Source of the DNA: Rhodococcus sp. IITR03
Lineage (GTDB): Bacteria > Actinomycetota > Actinomycetes > Mycobacteriales > Mycobacteriaceae
Length of the DNA: 26,526 nt
Assembly (NCBI GenBank): GCA_001017865.1
Contig: LATQ01000589.1
Span: forward strand, 1-26,526
Direction: 5' to 3'
Shown: piece by piece, positions 9,405 through 17,181 of the stretch
How positions within the stretch are numbered: the stretch's first letter is position 1
Layout: every line of letters starts with the position of its first letter
Position numbers and translations under genes: made by a program
Notes under the pieces: generated by a model
Databases searched by the model: none
Told to the model about the DNA's origin: nothing
Seen by the model: only the letters and a program-made list of their open reading frames with translations

Positions 9405-10546
9405 TCACCCTCGGCAGTTCGACAAGATCGCTGATCCTGCCGATTGGAACGCGCCGCCTACAGCCTGTACGAAACTGACTTCGACGCCAGGGACCTGCGC
9501 AGCGGCGTCCCCGCGGACCTGCCGCACCGACTCCTGCAGTGCGAACATCCCGTACATACCTGTGTGGGTATAGGACAGGCCCCCTCCATTGGTGTTCAGC
9601 GGGAGCGAACCGCCGGGTGAGGTATTCCCCTCAGCGACAAAGGATCCGGCTTCGCCGATTTCCACGAAACCAAGATCCTCCAGGCCGTAGAGTGGAACAT
9701 GCGCGAAAGCGTCGTAGATCATCAGGTGTCGATGGCCGACGGCGCCAGACCTGCCTCGGCGAACGCCATTCCCCCTGATGTACGAAACGCGTAGGACGAG
9801 GAGAAATCGTTCATCTGCGACACGATCGTGTGCTCCATGGCCTCACCGGTCCCCAGCACGTACACGGGCCTTCTCGGGTGATCTGCTGCGCGATCGGCGG
9901 CGGTCACGATCAGAGCTCCACCACCATCTGTAACCAAGCAGCACTCAAGTCGATGGAACGGGTAGGCGATCAGCGGTGAGGCAAGAACGTCGTCGATCGT
10001 GATGAGGTCGCGAGCGAATGCTCGTGGATTCTTTGCCGCCCAGCGCCGCTGTGCAACAGCAACTTCCGCTAGTTGTTCATGGGTGACGCCTCGGTCCTTC
10101 ATGAACCTGAGGGCCGTAACGGTGAACGTGGACGCGAAGCCTGATACGCCGTAGGGAAGTTCGTACTGGCCCATCGGGCTGTCAGCGGGGAACGATAACG
10201 GCTCCATTCCCACGCGTGATCTACCGGACTCACCATGACTGATCAAGATCGTTGTGGCGGCACCAGCACTGATCGCCGCGACGGCGTGGCGGAGGTGCCA
10301 CAGATAAGAGCAGCCACCGACGTGAGTGGTATCAATCCAGCGGGGCTTCACTCCGAGCGAGAAGGCCAGTTCCGTGGCCGCATTCCCGGTGCTCGCAATG
10401 CCGTCGACGTCGGCAACGGTCAGGCCGGCATCTTGGATGGCGCGAACCGATGCGTCGATGTTGAGATCCAGCGCGGACATGTCCGAGACCACACCCAAGC
10501 GCTCGGTCTCCGCCGCTCCGATGATTGCGGCAGTCGCGGGCTTCAT
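9405..10546 (-). CDS. SCP-x/lipid-transfer-type thiolase (frameshifted)
   Basis: A thiolase-superfamily protein of about 380 residues that may split acetoacetyl-CoA or another beta-ketoacyl-CoA. The N-terminal half has IIGAAETERLG and DVDGIASTG, then VGGCSYLWHLRHAVAAI with a cysteine near the position of the thiolase nucleophile. The C-terminal half has MIYDAFAHVP, PLNTNGGGLSYTHTG with a candidate catalytic histidine, and AGSAILS at the end. One base is missing near 9723; adding it joins IDT to LMIYD. The start ATG overlaps the DUF35 stop by 4 nt, so the two are translationally coupled, as usual for thiolase/DUF35 pairs. Some relatives lack the cysteine and act as aldolases, so activity should be inferred cautiously. 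Confidence 0.85.
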
Positions 10547-10952
10547 CGGGCGACCGCCGAAGAGGGCTCGAAGACCGGCAGGGTCACACTTCCACGTTCT
10601 TCGAACGTGACCTGCAATGCCATGTCGAGTTGGAGGTTCTCGGGGGTGTTGGGGATACCGACGATGTTTGTCATCATGCGGGGCCCTTCTTCAAGCTGGA
10701 CCACGGCAAGGGCGTAGGGGGCCCGGCCCTCGAATCCTGGTGCCGGGCGGTGGACAATGTTGTAGGAGTACAGCGTCGCCCTCCCCGAGGCTCGCACCCA
10801 CTCGGTTTCACCTCCCGTGACGAAAGGTGATGTCCGGCGGGGTAGAAGAAGTACCGCTTGGTTGTCAGACATCGTTGAATCCACAATTCGCCCGAGGCAG
10901 CCCCATCCCAGAAGGGGTGGCTGTCTGGCGTGGGCTTCGGCAAGGCCTGCAC
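10543..10952 (-). CDS. DUF35 OB-fold acyl-CoA-associated protein (frameshifted)
   Basis: DUF35 proteins partner with thiolase-like enzymes, binding the CoA moiety through an OB fold after a short zinc ribbon. The corrected protein is about 136 residues. It begins QALPKPTPDSHPFWDGA, has GELWIQRC, then the OB fold from TEWVRASGRATLYSYNIVHR to VTFEERGSVTLPVFEP. One base is missing from a C run near 10838; restoring it gives FFYPRRTSPFV. Only one of the four zinc-ribbon cysteines (RC) remains, so the ribbon appears lost. GTG at 10952 is chosen because GAGAGGA lies upstream; GTG at 10976 is an alternative. It is first in the minus operon. Confidence 0.8.
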
Positions 10953-10995
10953 AATGCGTCCTCTCGATCTGTTCACTCACAAGCGTTGTAATCAG

Positions 10996-11045
10996 CAAGA
11001 TCTGCCGGCATCTGCCTCGTCAAGATCTGCCGGCATCTGCCTCGT
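10996..11045. repeat. Perfect 25-bp tandem duplication in operon leader
   Basis: Two identical 25-bp units (10996-11020 and 11021-11045, each beginning caagatctgccgg) lie in the untranslated leader between the promoter at 11215 and the DUF35 start. Being exact, the duplication is recent or an assembly artefact. Confidence 0.9.
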
Positions 11046-11165
11046 CGCGCGGATCCTCAAGACCATCGATGGGGGCAGCCCAGACCTGATGCATCGATGC
11101 ATCTAGCGGCCGGACGACTGGAGCTGCATCGGGCTGAAGCCGCACCCTGACGAATGTTCCTCTTC

Positions 11166-11215
11166 CGAACTTGACTGTTCGATTGCAGCATGGCGCTGAG
11201 AGAGAGGGTTGTCAA
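11166..11215 (-). promoter_or_regulatory. Promoter plus CGAAC-N6-GTTCG operator, DUF35/thiolase/aacS operon
   Basis: On the minus strand TTGACA (11215-11210), a 17-nt spacer, CATGCT as -10 (11192-11187) and 5 nt lead into the operator palindrome at 11181-11166 (centre ttgact on the plus strand). The operator would cover the transcription start, a position that fits repression. The layout mirrors the divergent promoter at 11278-11327 exactly. Confidence 0.8.
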
Positions 11216-11277
11216 GGGAGTGAAACCGCATCGCGCTCGGTGGGATGCGGACCTCAAGGATGTTGAGTCGGGCGCAT

Positions 11278-11327
11278 TTGACACCTGTTGTGATTCGCAT
11301 CATAATGCAAACGAACGCTGGAGTTCG
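11278..11327 (+). promoter_or_regulatory. Promoter plus CGAAC-N6-GTTCG operator, IclR gene
   Basis: TTGACA (11278-11283), 17 nt, CATAAT (11301-11306), 5 nt, then the palindrome at 11312-11327 with gctgga as centre. This is a near-consensus sigma-70-type promoter, and the operator lies over the likely start site. It precedes the first IclR gene with a leader of about 260 nt, which suggests autoregulation. Confidence 0.85.
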
Positions 11328-11577
11328 TCTATAGAACAGGGGAAGGCCGGCGGGAGTAGGGACTAGCGGTCTTGGCTCGCTCACTGTATCGGCAGGTCCA
11401 GCACTCGAAGGAGGTGATGTTCACTGCGCCAGGGGTCACCTGAATGAACGCACTCGCGCGTCAGCGAGGGGAGTGCCGTGCTCGGTGGGTCGGGGAGGGC
11501 GCGCGGTCTGTTCGTTCATCGAGCACCTATGGTCTTTCTGTAAGGACCACTCGGGCACGATTCAATTGGGAGAGACA

Positions 11578-12285
11578 GTGGAGGGCGCGAAAACGGTAGA
11601 TCAAGCCGTCACGGTTCTGATGGTCTTGGAGAAGCAACCGCTGAGCGTCTCGCAAGTATCCGAGATGACGGGATTGAACCGTACGGTCGTTCATCGAATG
11701 CTCGCGACGCTGCACGACCGGGGTTTCGTCCGGCGGGAACTCGACCGATACTCCCTGGGCGCTGTCTTTGTGCGTTTCGCAACCAAGATCGAACCTGCTC
11801 TGCTGACCGCGACCCGGCCCGCGATGCAGGAGCTGTCCGACGCCACGGGCGAGACGGTCGTGCTGTCGGTCGCCGACCACCTCGATGTAGTAGCGATTGC
11901 CCAATGCGCTGGTCGAGTGCACCCCTTGCGTGTCGAGTACGAGATCGGCTCACGGCGACCCATCACAAAGGGCGCTGGCGGCCGAGCGATTCTTGCATAC
12001 CATGACAAGGCGCTGGTGGAGCGGGCGTTGCGTACTGTTCCGAACCCGGCGGATCAGATGGAGGCGCTGGCACAGACCCGAGAGAAGGGGTACGCGGAAA
12101 CGCACGACGAACTTCACGAAGGACTGGACGGCGTTGCCGCACCGCTGTGGCTCGACGGAAAAGTTGTTGCAAGTTTGAGCGTAATTGTGCCGGCACAGCG
12201 CGGACGAACGATGTCGGCACACCTCGAATCTCTCCTGCGCGCCGCCGATGCCGCCACAGCCGCGCTCGGCGGCCTCAACCCTTGA
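11578..12285 (+). CDS. IclR-family transcriptional regulator 1
   Basis: A DNA-binding regulator of about 235 residues with an N-terminal winged helix-turn-helix (KTVDQAVTVLMVLEKQPLSV, then TGLNRTVVHRMLATL as recognition region) and a C-terminal IclR effector domain (GETVVLSV, HPLRVEYEIGSRRP, TKGAGGRAILA, then GVAAPLW near the end). The frame is open from 11473, but GTG at 11578 is preferred because GGGAG precedes it and the protein then begins just before the winged-helix domain, as in its paralogue. IclR proteins often control aromatic acid catabolism. It is intact and divergent from the thiolase/aacS operon, with its own operator copy, so it is the leading candidate for the factor that reads CGAAC-N6-GTTCG. 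Confidence 0.9.
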   Translation: MEGAKTVDQAVTVLMVLEKQPLSVSQVSEMTGLNRTVVHRMLATLHDRGFVRRELDRYSLGAVFVRFATKIEPALLTATRPAMQELSDATGETVVLSVADHLDVVAIAQCAGRVHPLRVEYEIGSRRPITKGAGGRAILAYHDKALVERALRTVPNPADQMEALAQTREKGYAETHDELHEGLDGVAAPLWLDGKVVASLSVIVPAQRGRTMSAHLESLLRAADAATAALGGLNP

Positions 12286-12434
12286 TGCGAGGTTTGAGCA
12301 CTGAAGCCGTCGCGTTCTGACGAAATCTGTGATCACGCTGAGGCTACGGCAGAAGAGGGCGATCGCCGTCGGGTCCGCAGGCAGGTATAGACAGAACAAC
12401 TGAAGCGGCACGACACAGCGAGAGAGGCGTTCGA

Positions 12435-13160
12435 GTGCGAGGTTCCAAGACAGTCGATCAGGCGCTGACAGTTCTGCTTGCGCTTGAGGCTCGCCCGCTC
12501 AGCGCTTCGGAATGTGCCGAGGCAACCGGCCTGAACCGCACCGTGGTACACAGAATGCTCTCGGCACTGCATGGCCACGGGTTCGTACGCCGCGAGGACG
12601 ACTTGTATTATCTCGGAACGATTCCGTTGCGGCTCGCCGAGAACGTCGAACCTGAGCTACGAAGAATCGCTCGTCCTGTGATGGAGGACCTGGCGGCGCT
12701 CACCGGAGAGACTGTTGTCCTGTCAGTCCCTGATCACGTCGACGCGGTGACGATCGAGCAAGCTCCTGGCCGACGACATCCCCTTCGCGTCGAATACGAA
12801 CTGGGATCGCGTCGGCCGATGACGAAAGGGGCCAGCGGCCGCGCAATTCTCGCGTTTCTTCCGGACTCCGTCATTGCCCGCGTCATGAACGTGTATCCCA
12901 ATTCGGACGAATCCCAGAACGCTTCGGAGGGCAAAAAAATTCTTGCCGACGTGCGCGCCGCAGGTTTTGCGATCTCGCATGACGAATTGCGGGCGGGTGT
13001 GCACGGTATCGCAGCACCTGTCCGGGGGGCGCGAAGCATGACCAAGGCGAGTCTCGGGATCATCACTCCGTCCCTGCGTGCCGGCGGCCTGCTCCAAAAC
13101 GTCGATGCGCTGTTGCGCGCAAGCCACACGATTAGCGAACACTTGGTGGCCCCCACCTGA
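12435..13160 (+). CDS. IclR-family transcriptional regulator 2
   Basis: A second intact IclR protein, 241 residues, clearly a paralogue of the one before it: both share TGLNRTVVHRML, GETVVLSV, HPLRVEYE, GSRRP and TKGA-GRAILA. It starts at GTG 12435 after a GAGAGAGG stretch. The gap to the first IclR gene is about 150 nt and has no copy of the palindrome, so it may be transcribed from the same promoter. It precedes the P450 gene, which has its own operator. Two paralogues could respond to two pathway intermediates or form mixed dimers; this is inference. Confidence 0.9.
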   Translation: MRGSKTVDQALTVLLALEARPLSASECAEATGLNRTVVHRMLSALHGHGFVRREDDLYYLGTIPLRLAENVEPELRRIARPVMEDLAALTGETVVLSVPDHVDAVTIEQAPGRRHPLRVEYELGSRRPMTKGASGRAILAFLPDSVIARVMNVYPNSDESQNASEGKKILADVRAAGFAISHDELRAGVHGIAAPVRGARSMTKASLGIITPSLRAGGLLQNVDALLRASHTISEHLVAPT

Positions 13161-13234
13161 GAGTCGTATGCCCCGGAAGGCGTCACCACGGACATCGCGC
13201 ACCGCGAAAGGGGGGCACAATCCTGGTCCAGTAC

Positions 13235-13281
13235 TTGACTGTGGCGACGCCGGTATCAAAATTGGCGAACAGCAACGTTCG
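13235..13281 (+). promoter_or_regulatory. Probable promoter plus CGAAC-N6-GTTCG operator, P450 gene
   Basis: The palindrome is at 13266-13281 (centre agcaac), with one extra matching base on each side. TTGACT at 13235-13240 lies 25 nt upstream, slightly closer than at the other copies. The A/T-rich TATCAAAATT just before the operator is the likely -10 region, but no box fits with a standard spacer. Confidence 0.7.
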
Positions 13282-13458
13282 CTGAACGACCTATGTGGTC
13301 AAAGGGTTGAACCCCGCCACCGCCGGAGTTTGTTCTCGCTCTGGCCGCGAGCTGGAACGGCCCGGCTGCTCTCAGGATTTCGCTTCGTAGCACCCAACCG
13401 CGCAGCGCCTGAACGCAACCCACTTACCTGACGTCCATCCACGATCGAGAGACCGACT

Positions 13459-14697
13459 ATGTCTGACATCGCCGCTCAGTTTGATGAGGAAACCAGCAAC
13501 TGGGACTTCGATCCCCATGACAAGGCGATCACTGGTGACAACTTGTACCCGACGTACGCACGCATGCGTGAGCAGTGCCCCGTTGCACACGGGCATCGGT
13601 ACGGTGGCTACTACGTGACGACCAGTTACGAGGCAACTCGGGCTGCGGCAATGAACCCGGATGTCTTTTCCTCAGGTGGAGGCGTCTACCTGCCAGCAAT
13701 CTCGGAAGAACGCAACCCTCCTCTCGAGCTCGACGGGGAGGAACACCTCGCTTTCCGTAGGGTGCTCGTGCCGTTGTTCAATGCCGCACAAGCACGCAAG
13801 ATGGAGCCACGCATCCGGCAGATCATCAACGATGCGATGGACACATTCATCGAGCGCGGCGAGGCGGAGCTGATCCACGAACTCGTCGAGCCGATTCCGC
13901 TCACTGTCATCACCGAGAAGTACGGTTTGAGCCCCGACCAGACCGAGCGCATTCGCCGCGACGCCTTGGAGTATCTAGAGAACACCGATGGCAGTGAGAG
14001 CAGTCGGGAGATCGTTGGCCGGATGATTTCGTACTGGGAGGATCTCGTGCGTGAGCGGCGTGTGCGGCCGGTCGACGACCTTCTCTCGCATATCGTCCAC
14101 GCCAAGGTAGAGGGTTTTACGCCTACCGATAGAGAGCTGGCATGGTGCATGTTCGGCCTGACATTCGGTGGCCATGACTCCACCATCCTGGCATTGGGCA
14201 GCGCGTTGGCTCATCTGGCAGAGCATCCAGCGTTGCGGGATCAGCTCAATGCGAACCGGTCGCTTCTGCCCAACGCGGTCGAAGAGCTCCTGCGACTCAA
14301 TGCACCGCTACACAATTTTCGCCGTGACGTGGTGACAGACACCGTTCTCGGCGGGAAGGCGCTCCGCGCCGGGGATCGCGTACTTCTGTCATGGGGCGCC
14401 GCGAATCGCGACCCCGCGGAGTTCCCCGAGCCCGACACGGCCGTTCTCGACAGGCGCAATGCCCGCAACCACATGGCATTCGGAGCCGGACGTCACACTT
14501 GTGCGGGGCAGTTCATCGCTCGTGCCGAAATCCGAATCGCGTTGGAGACCGTGCTCGATCGCATCCCTGACTTCGAGGCAACCGAACCTCCGCATCGGAC
14601 CGGCCTCACCGGTGGTGGGCACCATGTCGGAGTAGAGAAGCTGCGTGTCAGTTTCACCCCAGGTCCGCGATCGGATTCAACTCCCTCGGCGAATTGA
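13459..14697 (+). CDS. Cytochrome P450
   Basis: An intact soluble bacterial P450 of 412 residues. The haem-binding loop is FGAGRHTCAG with C348 as axial ligand. The I-helix oxygen-activation motif is GGHDST (237-242), with an acid but serine where threonine is usual. The K-helix ExxR is E276-R279. It would hydroxylate or O-demethylate an aromatic or similar small substrate. No ferredoxin gene lies beside it; the nearest redox protein is the reductase at 247-1206. Its operator copy at 13266 places it in the same regulon as the ring-cleavage genes. The CYP subfamily cannot be named without a search. Confidence 0.92.
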   Translation: MSDIAAQFDEETSNWDFDPHDKAITGDNLYPTYARMREQCPVAHGHRYGGYYVTTSYEATRAAAMNPDVFSSGGGVYLPAISEERNPPLELDGEEHLAFRRVLVPLFNAAQARKMEPRIRQIINDAMDTFIERGEAELIHELVEPIPLTVITEKYGLSPDQTERIRRDALEYLENTDGSESSREIVGRMISYWEDLVRERRVRPVDDLLSHIVHAKVEGFTPTDRELAWCMFGLTFGGHDSTILALGSALAHLAEHPALRDQLNANRSLLPNAVEELLRLNAPLHNFRRDVVTDTVLGGKALRAGDRVLLSWGAANRDPAEFPEPDTAVLDRRNARNHMAFGAGRHTCAGQFIARAEIRIALETVLDRIPDFEATEPPHRTGLTGGGHHVGVEKLRVSFTPGPRSDSTPSAN

Positions 14698-14725
14698 GTA
14701 CGCCCAGGACGGGCTCAGCGGGAAC

Positions 14726-14755
14726 TGGGTGGTCATCGGTTCTGGTGACCACCCA
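14726..14755. terminator. Hairpin terminator between convergent P450 and transporter genes
   Basis: A perfect 10-bp inverted repeat (TGGGTGGTCA at 14726-14735, complement at 14746-14755) with a 10-nt loop lies 29 nt after the P450 stop. The AAHS transporter gene converges from the other side, so it may serve both. Confidence 0.65.
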
Positions 14756-14931
14756 ACCGCTCTCCAGTGCATCGGGAGGCCGGTGCGTCGCCCTTTCGAG
14801 CAAGGCCGGACGCAAGCTATTAGGTGCTGGGCCGGCGGGCGCCGCTGCTACTGGCCTCCATGCATACTCACGGATCCGGCCTGACCGAGGGATCCGGGAG
14901 GAGTGCCGCCACTCGTCCCGGATCGCCCACA

Positions 14932-16353
14932 TCAAGCTCTTCGGCTGTCCTCATGCGGCACAGGTTCGACCAGCGCTCCGTGGCTCTCCTGGAGGTCTTC
15001 GCTGCTGCTGTCGCCGCGCTTGCGCATGTTCATCTTCAACCCCGTGACCAGGGCCATCATGACCGTTACCGGGACTGTCATGGCCAACAGAAAGCCCGAA
15101 AGTCCTAAGCCGGCTCCGATGAGGCTTCCACCTATCAGGCCACCGGCAATCGAGCCAATTCTTCCGGATGCACTGGCTGCCCCTACGCCGGTCGCTCGGA
15201 CCCGAGCAGGATAGGCAAGGGCTGCAAGGATGTTCTGGGTCCCGCCGATGACCGCGGGGAGCACCATGCCAGTCATGGTCATGATGACGATCAGGAACAT
15301 CAGATCAACTTGCTGGTAGAAGCCGATGACGACAAGACAGAGGATCGAAATCGCGAGATACGTCGCGATGACACGGTGGACCGAGTACTTCTTGAAGAGT
15401 ATCCCGAGCGCAATGCTTCCGACCGTGGCTGCTGCGCCGTACAGACCGACGACGAGGCTGCTCTGCCCGGTTGTGAGCCCGGGTTGCGGAGTGGCTTGCA
15501 GCAGCAGAGGCAGGTACTGGCCGATCGTCAGCTGAAGACCTACGCCGCAGAAGGCGAACGCCCAAATGAGCACCGTCGTGACGACGTATCGACTCGACAC
15601 AAGGAGCGCAAATCCACCTGACTGTCCTGCGAGTCGACCCGGGACACCAAACTTCACCTGCGACAGATCTAGGTCGGGGTGCAACCTCGCGAGGCTTCGT
15701 TCAGCCTTTGCTGGCATACCACGGCTGGCAAGCCAGGCTGGTGATTCGGGGACGAGGGAGACGAATGGAACGACTAGGAGCAGCGGAATCGCGCCGCACA
15801 CGAGCATCAACACGTGCCAACCGGCAGCTGGAATGATCAGGCCGGCAAGGGACGCCCCCGTGATAGTTCCGAATCCGACCCCGGCATACACGATGGCCAT
15901 GGTCTGAGCGCGGTTTGCCGTGGGCAGGAGATCCGCAAGGAGTGTGAGGACGACGGGCATCGCTCCGCCGAGGCCAATGCTGGAGAGGATCCGCCAGACG
16001 GTGAATGTCTCGATATTCTGCGAACCAGCCATGGCCAAGGCCGTGACACCGAACAAGACGACAGAACCAACCGTCACATACTTGCGTCCAAGATGGTCCG
16101 CCAGGCGGCCGGCGAGCACAGCGCCCACGCCCATACCCACGAAACCTGCCGTGACAATGAAGGTGATGTTCCCCAGGCCTGCGTTCCAGTCCTTCTTCAA
16201 GGACGGAAACACGTGGCTTACGATCGTCACATCCATGCCATCGGCGAGGAGGATCAGGAATACCAAACCAACGCTTATCCATTGGCGGGGTTTGAACCCG
16301 TTCTGGTCGATGAATCCCTCAAGAGTGAGGGGTCGAGACTTCGTTTCTTCCAT
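14932..16353 (-). CDS. AAHS-family aromatic acid:H+ symporter (MFS)
   Basis: An intact inner-membrane transporter of about 473 residues with some twelve hydrophobic segments. It belongs to the major facilitator superfamily and resembles PcaK/BenK-type aromatic acid importers: the first segment carries LLADGMDVTIVS (the family DGxD element), and the loop between segments 2 and 3 reads GRLADHLGRKY. PESPAWL after segment 6 is also typical. Two in-frame ATGs exist, at 16365 and 16353; neither has a strong ribosome site, and the second is used here. It is transcribed from the operator-bearing promoter at 16612 with a leader of over 200 nt. It is likely the importer for the aromatic substrate. Confidence 0.9.
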   Translation of the reverse strand: MEETKSRPLTLEGFIDQNGFKPRQWISVGLVFLILLADGMDVTIVSHVFPSLKKDWNAGLGNITFIVTAGFVGMGVGAVLAGRLADHLGRKYVTVGSVVLFGVTALAMAGSQNIETFTVWRILSSIGLGGAMPVVLTLLADLLPTANRAQTMAIVYAGVGFGTITGASLAGLIIPAAGWHVLMLVCGAIPLLLVVPFVSLVPESPAWLASRGMPAKAERSLARLHPDLDLSQVKFGVPGRLAGQSGGFALLVSSRYVVTTVLIWAFAFCGVGLQLTIGQYLPLLLQATPQPGLTTGQSSLVVGLYGAAATVGSIALGILFKKYSVHRVIATYLAISILCLVVIGFYQQVDLMFLIVIMTMTGMVLPAVIGGTQNILAALAYPARVRATGVGAASASGRIGSIAGGLIGGSLIGAGLGLSGFLLAMTVPVTVMMALVTGLKMNMRKRGDSSSEDLQESHGALVEPVPHEDSRRA

Positions 16354-16515
16354 TTGAACTCGCATTCTGTTCAGATGTGCATGAATACGGCGGCGAACGA
16401 GTAGTGAGGTCGGGCTCGCGGCTACTGATCGACGGCCCGAGTGCGAGGCAGCTCGCCATGGGGAAGATGGAAGGCCGCTGTACCGGGCGAAACAGCCGGC
16501 GATCAGAGATCAGGC

Positions 16516-16535
16516 GGGCCTGAACGGGCCTGAAC
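16516..16535. repeat. Two tandem 10-bp units in the transporter leader
   Basis: The unit gggcctgaac occurs twice head to tail in the leader of the AAHS gene, about 27 nt from the operator. No function is apparent. Confidence 0.7.
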
Positions 16536-16562
16536 ACTGGTGTGGTGGAACTCACGAATCCA

Positions 16563-16612
16563 CGAACTCTGCCGTTCGCGAAGAGTATGGCGCGGCGAGT
16601 TTCCTCGGTCAA
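16563..16612 (-). promoter_or_regulatory. Promoter plus CGAAC-N6-GTTCG operator, AAHS transporter
   Basis: On the minus strand TTGACC (16612-16607), 17 nt, CATACT as -10 (16589-16584), 5 nt, then the palindrome at 16578-16563 (centre tctgcc on the plus strand). The geometry is identical to the two promoters around 11.2 kb. Confidence 0.82.
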
Positions 16613-16889
16613 GAAACCGGACTTCACCACGAAGCCGATCAGCGTCCCTCAGTCGGGGCGCGAATCGCGACGTGCAGCGTTCCCGAGGGGTTGACCGATA
16701 GCCAGAGCGCCTCGCACTCGAGCGAGATCCGTGCTCTAGTCTGGAATACTCTGCATGCCAAGTGGTTTGTCCCGACCCTGGTCCGCGATCTCGCCGGGCC
16801 ACACGGGTGGCCACATGGCTTACCGCGGGGCGACCATCAGGACGAGGTGCGTCTCGGCACTCATTGCATGAAGCTCTCACTGAGTGATC
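16613..16889. other. Spacer between two divergent transporter promoters
   Basis: About 280 nt separate the two -35 boxes of the divergent transporter promoters. Short frames exist on both strands, but none has a ribosome site or recognisable motif. I see no RNA gene or further copy of the operator here. Confidence 0.4.
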
Positions 16890-16940
16890 TTGACACGATA
16901 CGTGACGCGGGTTACATTTCGGATCGAACTCGCACGTTCG
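16890..16940 (+). promoter_or_regulatory. Promoter plus CGAAC-N6-GTTCG operator, MHS transporter/C1 operon
   Basis: TTGACA (16890-16895), 17 nt, TACATT as -10 (16913-16918), 6 nt, then the palindrome at 16925-16940 (centre tcgcac). It drives the MHS transporter and probably the formaldehyde and formate genes after it, with a leader of about 240 nt. Confidence 0.85.
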
Positions 16941-17181
16941 ATAATGGACCTTCCTGCACGCCGAGGTGTCGCAATGCTTGAGTCGACCTCATGTGTCCAA
17001 GGAGCAATCCTCCGGACATCGAACTCTCGGACATCGAGGTTCATGAAGCCGATGAGGCACACGCGGAGAGCGACTACGGATGGGTCGTGGCGTCTTCCGT
17101 TGACTCCTGCGCCCCACCTCGGTGGAGCGCGAGCTGGACCCCGCTCGTTGCATCCCTTCCGCCGTGGATACACAACTGTTC

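Noticed and set aside
10594..10608. Palindrome ACGTTC-TTC-GAACGT
   Set aside because: It is inside the DUF35 coding sequence with a different structure from the six operator copies.
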